DNA of 64,000 nt. It comes from HGW-17 sp938004375 (GTDB lineage Bacteria > Myxococcota_A > Polyangia > HGW-17). Below the pieces are notes generated by a model that saw nothing but the letters and a program-made list of their open reading frames with translations, was not told the DNA's origin and made no database searches. Shown one piece after another: positions 28,196 to 35,009 of the stretch (the first letter of the stretch is position 1; each line of letters begins with the position of its first letter). Location: positions 1 to 64,000 of the forward strand of contig DAIRVS010000005.1 of assembly GCA_036802685.1 (NCBI GenBank). The letters run 5' to 3'. A program made the position numbers and the translations under genes.

Positions 28196-29662
28196 TCACC
28201 CAAAGGTTTCCTTCTCTGAGTAATTGATTTTATATAGTTTTATTTTATATTGCAAAGCCCTTTCGCTGATCTCGAGAAGTTGAGATGCAGCGAACTTCTT
28301 TCCACCTGTAATTTTTAAGGCTTCAGTTATTAAAATTTTTTCTATGTCCTTTATTGCTCGTTTGATCGACAAGCTCGTGGAGTCGGGTGCCTGGGTCGTC
28401 CGGCTCGCACCGGGGGCCTCGGCGGGCGTGATCGTCGGGCCGGGCAGATCGTCGGGTTGAAGTTCACGTCGGTCGGCCAGGATGGTCAGGCGTTCCATCC
28501 AGTTCTCGAGCTCGCGCACGTTACCCGGCCAGGGGTACCGCATCAAACGGGCCGCGGCCTCCGGGGACAGGATCTTCTCCTCCACGCCGTGACGGCGGGC
28601 CGCCCGGGCGAGGAAGTGACGGGCCAGGAGCAGCAGGTCCTCGGGGCGTTCGCGCAGCGGTGGCAGGTGGATCGGCACGACGTTGAGGCGGTAGAAAAGA
28701 TCCTCGCGGAAGGCGCCGGCTGCGACCTGGGCCGCCAGATCCCGCGCGGTGGCAGCCATCCAGCGCACCTGGACCCGCGTCTCCTGGCCGGCGCCCAGGG
28801 GCCGGAAGGCGCCCTCCTGGATCACGCGCAGGAGCTTCACCTGCAGCGAAAGCGGCAGTTCCCCCACCTCGTCGAGGAAAAGGGTGCCGCGATCCGCCTG
28901 TGCGAGCAGGCCGGTGCGATCCTCGTGGGCGCCGGTGTACGCGCCCCGCACGACGCCGAACAACTCGCTCTCGAGGAGGTTCTCGGGGATTGCGCCACAG
29001 TTCACCGCGACGAACGGGCCGGGGTCCGGGCGCAGCGCGTGGATGAGGCGGGCGACCACCTCCTTGCCCGTGCCGCTTTCGCCCGTGATCAGCACCGTGG
29101 ACTGGAAGCTGGCGATCTTCTGCACCTTCTGCAGCACCTGCTGGATCGAGGGGGAGACGCCGATGAGCATGCCGTCGGGATCGCGGCCGGTGAGCCGGGA
29201 GCGCAGCGCCCGGTTCTCCTCGATCAGGGCCAGGCGCTCCTCGGCCTTGCGCACCGTGTGCAGCAGCACGTCCTTGCCGAAGGGCTTGGAGAGGAAGTGG
29301 TAGGCGCCGGCCTGCAGCGCGCTCACGGCCATCTCGATGGACCCGTAGGCCGACATGACGATCACCGTGCGCTCGGGGGCCTCGCGCATCAATTCTGATA
29401 GCAGCTGCATGCCGTCCTTCTTCGGGAGCCGTACGTCGGTGAGGATCAGTTGCAGGAGGGGATCGGCGAGGGCGAGCCTGAGGGCCTGCTCTCCGTCCTC
29501 GGCGGTGACCACCCGATAACCCGCCCCGGTCAGCACGCTCTCGATGACCAGGCGCAGCCCCGGTTCGTCCTCGACGACGAGGACGCCCCGGAACAGGGGG
29601 TTCCTGGAAAGGGTCTCTGGGGATGGGGTCAACCGGTTCGTCTCCTTCAGCTTCCACAGCAT
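28196..29662 (-). CDS. NtrC-family sigma54-dependent response regulator
   Basis: The 488-aa product has a receiver domain (VLVVEDEPGLRL, phospho-Asp in LILTDVRLPKKDG, SAYGS, SKPFG), a sigma54-interaction AAA+ domain (GESGTGKEVVARLIH Walker A; GAYTGA, the Tyr variant of the sigma54-binding GAFTGA loop; GTLFLDEVGELP Walker B; RLNVVPIHLPPLRERPEDL) and a C-terminal Fis-type helix-turn-helix (AASQLLEISERALQYKIK). It activates RNA polymerase-sigma54 after phosphorylation by an unlinked kinase. It could be the PilR equivalent, but no PilS is in the window. The ATG at 29662 is preferred; a TTG at 29686 is in frame; neither has a good ribosome site. The last ~160 bp, encoding the HTH, are strikingly AT-rich compared with the rest. 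Confidence 0.9.
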   Translation of the reverse strand: MLWKLKETNRLTPSPETLSRNPLFRGVLVVEDEPGLRLVIESVLTGAGYRVVTAEDGEQALRLALADPLLQLILTDVRLPKKDGMQLLSELMREAPERTVIVMSAYGSIEMAVSALQAGAYHFLSKPFGKDVLLHTVRKAEERLALIEENRALRSRLTGRDPDGMLIGVSPSIQQVLQKVQKIASFQSTVLITGESGTGKEVVARLIHALRPDPGPFVAVNCGAIPENLLESELFGVVRGAYTGAHEDRTGLLAQADRGTLFLDEVGELPLSLQVKLLRVIQEGAFRPLGAGQETRVQVRWMAATARDLAAQVAAGAFREDLFYRLNVVPIHLPPLRERPEDLLLLARHFLARAARRHGVEEKILSPEAAARLMRYPWPGNVRELENWMERLTILADRRELQPDDLPGPTITPAEAPGASRTTQAPDSTSLSIKRAIKDIEKILITEALKITGGKKFAASQLLEISERALQYKIKLYKINYSEKETFG

Positions 29663-29762
29663 ATGTAAGGAAGCCGAAGGGCGCAAAAAATGAAGGGAAA
29701 GTAGGGGATGGGGGAGGTGCCGGGGAGCCGGACCATGGGAGCGGGCCCGAAGCCCGGGGCGG

Positions 29763-31496
29763 TCAGCCGCCGACGAACGGATACTGGAAGGACTTGGTCG
29801 AGGGCTTCTTGAACTTCGGGAACTTGGCGCCCCTCACGGCCTTCTCGATGCAGCCGCCCAGCGGGGAGGAGGCGTGTTCGCCGGAGGCCGAGGCGCTCTG
29901 GACGTTACCATTGCAGCCCACGGACACGCGGACGGTGACCTTGCCGGAGATGCCGAACTTGGAGAAGCAGGCGTTGACCGCCGTGCGGACGTTGGACATG
30001 CCGTCCTTGACGTCGGCGGGGGTGAGGGTCTCGTTGGGGTTGCCGGCACAGGCGTCGTCGCCGCCGGAGTTCATGGGGCCGTCGCCGCCACGGAACGGGG
30101 CGCAACAGTCGGGGGCGTTGTTCTTCAGCATGCACCACACCTTGGTGCAGCCGCCGTCGGCGGGCATGTCGTCGTTCATGGGCGGCATGTCGACGGGCAT
30201 GTCCGGGGTCATGACGGGGTCCATGGAGCCGCCCATGACCACCACGGGGTCCATGGAGCCGCCCATCTCGACCGGGCGGTCGCCGCCCATCTCGGCAGGC
30301 ATGTCGGGAGGCATGTCGCCGTCGGCAGGCATGTCGGGGGGCATGTCGCCGTCGGCGGGCATGTCGGGGGGCATGTCGCCGTCGGCGGGCATGTCGGGGG
30401 GCATGTCGGGAGGCATGTCGCCGGGGCCCATGTCGTTGTTGGCCGCGGGCATGTCACCGGGTGTCTTGTTGTTGGCCGCCGCGACGTTGTTGGCAGCGGG
30501 CTTGTTGTTCTGGGCCACCGGGGTGCCGCCCTGTTCCTTCTTGCCGGAGGACATCTGCCACACCACGAACCCTCCGATGAGGACCACGGCCACGACGGCG
30601 CCGATGATGGCGGGTACGATCCATTTGGGCTTCTCGGACTCCATCTGAGTGGGGATCAGGACCGGCGCGATACTGATGGGGGTGGCGACGACGGGCGCGG
30701 CCGGCAGGTCGAAGGGGACCGCGTCCTGCTTGGCGGGTTTCCCCGTGTTCATCGACGCGGCCATCTCCTGGATGTCGACGAGCCCGGAGCCCTGGCTGGA
30801 CGGATTGATGTAGCCGGGACGGGGAGCCGGCTTCTTCGCGGAGGACGCCGCCAGGTTCTGGAGGTTGTCCAGGGAGAAGAGCACGGAGTTCTCATGGCGC
30901 TGGCCCTTGAGGGCGGTAGAGGCGGAGGAATCCTCTTCTTCGGTGCCGAAGAAGCCGCCGCCGGCGGGCTTCGCCGCGGGTTCGGGGGCGGGTTCGGGGG
31001 CTGCCTGCTTGGCCGGGGCGGCCTGCCTGGCGGGCTCGGCCTTGGCCGGGGCGGGCTCGGCCTTGACCGGGGCGGGCTCGGCCTTGGCCGGAGCGGGCTC
31101 GGCCTCGGCTTCGGGGAAGTGGGCGGAGAACTCGCCCAACGTGCTGATCTTCTTCCAGTCGGGGAGGCCTTCGTTCCAGGCGAGCGCGTCGGGCGGGATG
31201 GCGCCGGCGGCGATCTGATCCACCACCTCGGAAACAGTCATCGGACCATCGGTCTTGTCGCCGACGGCCACGTGCCAAATCTTGGCGTCCGCTTCACTAG
31301 CTGCGGCCTGGCCGCCGGACATGGCGCTGTAGTCCACCACGCGCGTGGACTCGTCTTCGCCGCCGCCCTCGTCGGCGGGCTTCACCATGATGACGTGACC
31401 GCACTTTTTACACTTGATCTTGAAGGTCTTTCCCTTGGTCAGTTTGTCATCCGAGAGCGAATACTTGGCATGGCAACTATCGCAGATCACTTTCAT
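29763..31496 (-). CDS. gltJ: GltJ-like gliding protein: zinc ribbon, GYF, TonB-like domain
   Basis: The 577-aa product has an N-terminal MJ0042-type zinc ribbon (Cys5, Cys8, Cys29, Cys32), a GYF-like domain (~73-125: IWHVAVGDKTDGPMTVSEV ... ALAWNEGLPDWKKI), a Pro/Ala/Lys-rich linker, one membrane segment (~288-312, VPAIIGAVVAVVLIGGFVVW), a periplasmic linker of repeated MPPDMPADGD units and a Cys-containing TonB/AgmX-like C-terminal domain (VRTAVNACFSKFGISGKVTV). This order matches Myxococcus GltJ (AgmX), the inner-membrane protein that receives MglA/polarity signals in the cytoplasm and couples the AglRQS motor to the envelope. It is monocistronic with its own promoter upstream. Confidence 0.87.
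   Translation of the reverse strand: MKVICDSCHAKYSLSDDKLTKGKTFKIKCKKCGHVIMVKPADEGGGEDESTRVVDYSAMSGGQAAASEADAKIWHVAVGDKTDGPMTVSEVVDQIAAGAIPPDALAWNEGLPDWKKISTLGEFSAHFPEAEAEPAPAKAEPAPVKAEPAPAKAEPARQAAPAKQAAPEPAPEPAAKPAGGGFFGTEEEDSSASTALKGQRHENSVLFSLDNLQNLAASSAKKPAPRPGYINPSSQGSGLVDIQEMAASMNTGKPAKQDAVPFDLPAAPVVATPISIAPVLIPTQMESEKPKWIVPAIIGAVVAVVLIGGFVVWQMSSGKKEQGGTPVAQNNKPAANNVAAANNKTPGDMPAANNDMGPGDMPPDMPPDMPADGDMPPDMPADGDMPPDMPADGDMPPDMPAEMGGDRPVEMGGSMDPVVVMGGSMDPVMTPDMPVDMPPMNDDMPADGGCTKVWCMLKNNAPDCCAPFRGGDGPMNSGGDDACAGNPNETLTPADVKDGMSNVRTAVNACFSKFGISGKVTVRVSVGCNGNVQSASASGEHASSPLGGCIEKAVRGAKFPKFKKPSTKSFQYPFVGG
30290..30425 (-). repeat. In-frame repeats encoding MPPDMPADGD linker
   Basis: A tandem run of about 30-bp units (GGCATGTCGCCGTCGGC plus a GGGGGCATGTCG block on the plus strand) encodes the Met/Pro/Asp-rich periplasmic linker of the GltJ-like protein. 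A second, shorter repeat (ATGGGGTCCATGGAGCC, encoding MGGSMDPV) follows at 30210-30260. Both would allow length variation of the linker. Confidence 0.85.
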
Positions 31497-31550
31497 GGGA
31501 AGCCAACTCCTGGGGGTGACCGATCAGCCCGAAGCTGATTCAGGAACACT

Positions 31551-31579
31551 GTTCTATATATTTCAGGCTCGAATGTCAA
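31551..31579 (-). promoter_or_regulatory. Sigma70-type promoter of gltJ-like gene
   Basis: On the minus strand a consensus TTGACA (31574-31579) is followed by TATATAGAAC (31551-31560), giving -10 candidates TATAGA at 15 bases or TAGAAC at 17 bases. It is ~55 bases upstream of the start codon. The rest of the 228-bp spacer 31497-31724 shows nothing else recognisable. Confidence 0.6.
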
Positions 31580-31724
31580 TCCGGAGGATCCAGAAAAGAA
31601 CCCTCTCGGGATGTGTCGGAACCCCCCTCCGTTCGACGCAGGATACGCACGCGAGGAGCCGGTTTCACCTGGAATACAAGCGGTCGCGTCGAACGCTCGG
31701 AGGCGCCCGGAGAGGAGAGGTGGA

Positions 31725-32141
31725 TCAGTGCCGGACGCTCTCGGTGCCGCCCTTGACGATGCGGCCGACGGTGCGGGGATACCATTTTACCTCGCCGCGG
31801 GAGTTGGGGACGTTCTGATTCTCCAGTTCCTGGGCGATCCGGTACGCGGACAGGCCGTCGCGGTGCATTTTGAGGATGAGCTCCTTCACGTCCTTCACGA
31901 TGCGGAAGCGGCCGGTGTCCTTGCCCATCTGGTTGAGGGCGGCGCGGATCGTGCTCTGGGACCACTGACCACCGCGGGCGGCCGGAATGCCTTCGTCGTT
32001 GAACGTGCGGGCGATCTCTTTCAGGGAAGCGCCGAGCTCGTGCATCTGGGCGATGCGCATGCGCAGTTCGGTGCTGATCTCGTAACTTCCACGGGCACGG
32101 CCACGGGACTTGGGCTTCTGGGGGACGGTCTGCTCGGTCAT
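31725..32141 (-). CDS. Small double helix-turn-helix protein, recombinase-like
   Basis: The 138-aa product consists of two tandem copies of the helix-turn-helix unit found at the C-terminal side of large serine recombinases: LRMRIAQMHELGASLKEIAR ... GIPAARGGQWSQSTIRAAL and VKELILKMHRDGLSAYRIAQ ... NVPNSRGEVKWYPRTVGRIV. There is no catalytic resolvase domain, so it cannot recombine DNA and is more likely a DNA-binding regulator, perhaps a domesticated recombinase fragment. The ATG at 32141 has AAGGAG nine bases upstream. A perfect seven-base inverted repeat lies 39-57 bp upstream (32180-32198) and could be its operator. Confidence 0.75.
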   Translation of the reverse strand: MTEQTVPQKPKSRGRARGSYEISTELRMRIAQMHELGASLKEIARTFNDEGIPAARGGQWSQSTIRAALNQMGKDTGRFRIVKDVKELILKMHRDGLSAYRIAQELENQNVPNSRGEVKWYPRTVGRIVKGGTESVRH

Positions 32142-32179
32142 TTCATCACTCCTTGAGAAAACGGTTAGTAAACAAAAAA

Positions 32180-32198
32180 TTTGCCGATGTACGGCAAA
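32180..32198. promoter_or_regulatory. Inverted repeat upstream of double-HTH gene
   Basis: TTTGCCG-ATGTA-CGGCAAA, perfect seven-base arms, 39 bp upstream of the double-HTH start codon. It could be an autoregulatory operator. On the minus strand it is followed by a T-run (AAATTTTTT), so an attenuator hairpin in the leader is an alternative. Confidence 0.45.
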
Positions 32199-32484
32199 AA
32201 CAATCTGAACAACCAAAGCCTCTACTCGGAACTCTCGAGCCAAATTTTAGAAAAAAAGAACTTCGGTCTCATCGACCCGGGAAAAACCCAGAGAATGAGA
32301 CGATTCCGTCATCCGAGTAGGGTCACTGTACCCAGAACGGCAGAAAATACAAGGCTTTTTTGCCACTATTTGCGACCTTGAATATTTTCGAAGGGTTATT
32401 AATCATGAAAATCTTTGATTTTCCAATATTTTTTTGGGACCTCCCATGGGCAGAAAATGCGTGAAATTTACGGATCGCACCCGG

Positions 32485-32536
32485 TCAAGTCCAAGTCCAA
32501 GTCCAAGTCGAAATCGAAATCGAAATCGAAATCGAG
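32485..32536. repeat. Hexanucleotide repeat tract
   Basis: Four copies of TCAAGTCC-type units with period six (CAAGTC) run directly into about five TCGAAA copies. The two phases share the same six-base period, as in the tract at 1072-1146. Confidence 0.9.
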
Positions 32537-32834
32537 AATCCGTTCCGGCGGATCTGGCTTCCACTCGTTTGTCCAGTCAAATCCCAGCGGTGGTCAAGTC
32601 CACTGATACCAGGACCCTCACAGGCTGATCATCCCGGTCACTTCGTGACCTCAGTCGGGACACCCTTTTGCGGGCGTCCCTCGGTCGCCGGTCAAGGGTT
32701 CAACGGACTTGACCGGCGCTGTCAGAACTCGATCGCCCGGGGATCCTCGTATGGGGTGGTGGTGCCGGCCCACGGAATGTGCTAGAAAAAGAGACCCGTG
32801 AACTTCCGGGTGACCGCCCGAGAGGAGTACGATC

Positions 32835-35009
32835 ATGTGGACATGGCGCATCCTGCCGTTGGTCGTTTGTTTTTTAATTTTTGCCTGTGAGAGGGATGGG
32901 ACGCGGGTGACCTGCCGCACGGTGAACGACTGCAGCCGGGGCCAGGTCTGCGATCCCGACACCCTCACCTGCGTACCGGGGCGGATCGCCGACATGGACG
33001 TGCCCGACCTCGACGGCGGGCTCCCCCTGCCCGACGGACCGGTGGCCGACGGGGACGTGGTCACTGATGGACCGACGCCGGACGGGGACGCGGTGGAGCT
33101 CGACGATCCCGTGCGCGTCTGCCGGTACGTCCCGCCGCCGGGGGACTTCTTGCCGGTGATGAAGTGCCGCTGGAACTCCTCCGTGCAGTACGCGACCTCC
33201 GACGACGTCGTCATGACGCCGGCGGTGGCCAACCTCACGGATGACAACGGCGACGGCGTCATCGACACGCGCGACGTCCCGGACATCCTCTTCGTGACTT
33301 ACCGCCTGGCCGAGGACGGTTGCTGCAACACCCCGGGGGTGCTGCGCGTGGTCTCCGGGCGCTGCGGAGACGACGGTCACCTGGTGGAGCACTTCTCGGT
33401 GGCCACCCCCGCCCTGGACAACTCGGCCGGCCTGGCCGTGGGCGATCTCGACGACGACGGCTTGCCCGACATCGTGGGCATGACCCGCACCAGCGGCACC
33501 GTCGCCTACTCGAACACGGGCGTCGTGAAGTGGACCAGCCCGCATCCGCAGGGAGAGGACACCCTCACAGCGGTGCAGCCGGCCATCGTCGATCTCGACG
33601 GGGACGGCGTCGCCGAGGTCCTCGTCGGTCGCGTCGTCCTCGACGGGCTCACCGGGCTCATCAAGTGGCGCGGCGTGGCCGGCCTGGGCATCAACGCCTT
33701 CCTCGGTCCCATGAGCTTCGCCGCCGACCTCGATCTCGACGGTCGGCCCGAGATGATCGCCGGGAGCTCGGTGTACCGCGCCGACGGCCTGTTGCTCTGG
33801 CAGTTCCCCTATCCGTCGGCCCAGTCCCCCTGCGCCTCCGGGAGCCGCCCCTGCGACGGATACGCCGCGGCCGGCGACCTCGACGCCGACCCCGAGGGCG
33901 AGGTCGTGATCGTCCGTTCGGGAGACGTGTGGATCCTCCAGCACGACGGGACCCTGCTCGCCCACCTGCTGATCCCATGGGACAACTGCGCCAACAACGA
34001 GGGCGGTCCGCCGACCATCGCGGACTTCGACGGCGACGGCCGGGCCGAGATCGGGGTGGCCGGCGCGGATTTCTACGCGGTGTTTGACCTGGACTGCTGC
34101 GACGCGCTGCCGGACTGCCCCGCCGTGCCCGCCGGCGCCGACGCCTGCTCGGCGCCCGGCATTCGGTGGTCGGTGCCCAACAACGACTGTTCGTCGCGCG
34201 TGACGGGCTCCTCGGTGTTTGATTTCGACGGTGACGGACAGGCCGAGGTGGTCTACAACGACGAGACGAACTTCCGCATCTTCCGGGGCACCGACGGCAC
34301 GATCCTGTTCGAGGAGCCCAACCGGTCCCACACCCGGCTCGAGTATCCGATCATCGCCGACGTCGACAACGACGGGAACGCCGAGATCGTCTTCATCGAG
34401 AACACCACAGTGGCAGGCAGCCCCGACCACGGCATCGAGGTCTGGGGTGACGGGCTGGACCGCTGGGTGCCCACCCGCCGTATCTGGAACCAGCACATGT
34501 ACGCGATCACCAACATCACCGAGGACGGGCTGCTGCCGGCCTACGGTTCCCCGCCGAACTGGCTGCTTTACAACAACTTCCGGCAGAACCTCCCCGACTA
34601 CGACGTGTTCGCCGCGCCCGATCTGCAGCTCGAGTGGCTCGGCGTGGATCGATCCCAGTGCAACGGGCGGCTCGGCCTGCGGGTGCGCGTCTGCAACTTC
34701 GGGTCGTTGCGCGTGGGCCCCGGGGTCCCGGTGACCTTCTGGGACACCATGGCCGGCGCCGCGATCGCGTGCGAGACGCCGACGGCCACCACTGCCACCC
34801 TGGAGCCCGAGGAGTGCGAGGAGGTCACCTGCTGGTGGACCTCGCCGCCGCTGAACCCGGCCCGGGCGGAGGTCTCCGCCTGCGTGGACAACGACGCCCC
34901 GGCTTGCACCGCCGGCGGCCTGAACAACGAGTGTCGCGAGGACAACAATGCCGCCGCCGTCTCCGAGGCAGGCTGCAATGGCCCCGTGGGCAAGGGAGGT
35001 GTCCGATGA
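32835..35009 (+). CDS. FG-GAP/VCBS repeat lipoprotein
   Basis: The 724-aa product has a lipoprotein signal (ILPLVVCFLIFAC), a Cys-rich myxobacterial segment (CRTVNDCSRGQVCDPDTLTC), an Asp-rich linker (~50-90) and then repeated FG-GAP/VCBS Ca-binding units: DDNGDGVIDTRDVPDI, GDLDDDGLPDIVG, VDLDGDGVAEVLVG, ADLDLDGRPEMIAG, FDGDGRAEIGVAG, FDFDGDGQAEVVYN and DVDNDGNAEIVF. These form an integrin-alpha-like beta-propeller at the cell surface, usually for adhesion or ligand binding. A C-terminal beta-sandwich-like part with paired Cys follows. The ATG has GAGGAG eight bases upstream. Its stop overlaps the next start (ATGA), so the pair is co-translated. Confidence 0.85.
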   Translation: MWTWRILPLVVCFLIFACERDGTRVTCRTVNDCSRGQVCDPDTLTCVPGRIADMDVPDLDGGLPLPDGPVADGDVVTDGPTPDGDAVELDDPVRVCRYVPPPGDFLPVMKCRWNSSVQYATSDDVVMTPAVANLTDDNGDGVIDTRDVPDILFVTYRLAEDGCCNTPGVLRVVSGRCGDDGHLVEHFSVATPALDNSAGLAVGDLDDDGLPDIVGMTRTSGTVAYSNTGVVKWTSPHPQGEDTLTAVQPAIVDLDGDGVAEVLVGRVVLDGLTGLIKWRGVAGLGINAFLGPMSFAADLDLDGRPEMIAGSSVYRADGLLLWQFPYPSAQSPCASGSRPCDGYAAAGDLDADPEGEVVIVRSGDVWILQHDGTLLAHLLIPWDNCANNEGGPPTIADFDGDGRAEIGVAGADFYAVFDLDCCDALPDCPAVPAGADACSAPGIRWSVPNNDCSSRVTGSSVFDFDGDGQAEVVYNDETNFRIFRGTDGTILFEEPNRSHTRLEYPIIADVDNDGNAEIVFIENTTVAGSPDHGIEVWGDGLDRWVPTRRIWNQHMYAITNITEDGLLPAYGSPPNWLLYNNFRQNLPDYDVFAAPDLQLEWLGVDRSQCNGRLGLRVRVCNFGSLRVGPGVPVTFWDTMAGAAIACETPTATTATLEPEECEEVTCWWTSPPLNPARAEVSACVDNDAPACTAGGLNNECREDNNAAAVSEAGCNGPVGKGGVR

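Larger units (their letters stand above)
32142..32834. other. Non-coding AT-rich divergent spacer
   Basis: 693 bp between divergent genes with no supportable gene; small open frames have no ribosome site or protein-like composition. It is clearly more AT-rich than the surroundings up to ~32470. It holds the inverted repeat at 32180-32198, a longer-range pair GTCTCAT (32266-32272) / ATGAGAC (32295-32301), a weak hairpin GAAAATC-TTT-GATTTTC followed by a T-run (32407-32437), and the hexamer tract at 32485-32536. Some of this could be a structured leader RNA, but no known family was recognised. Confidence 0.6.
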
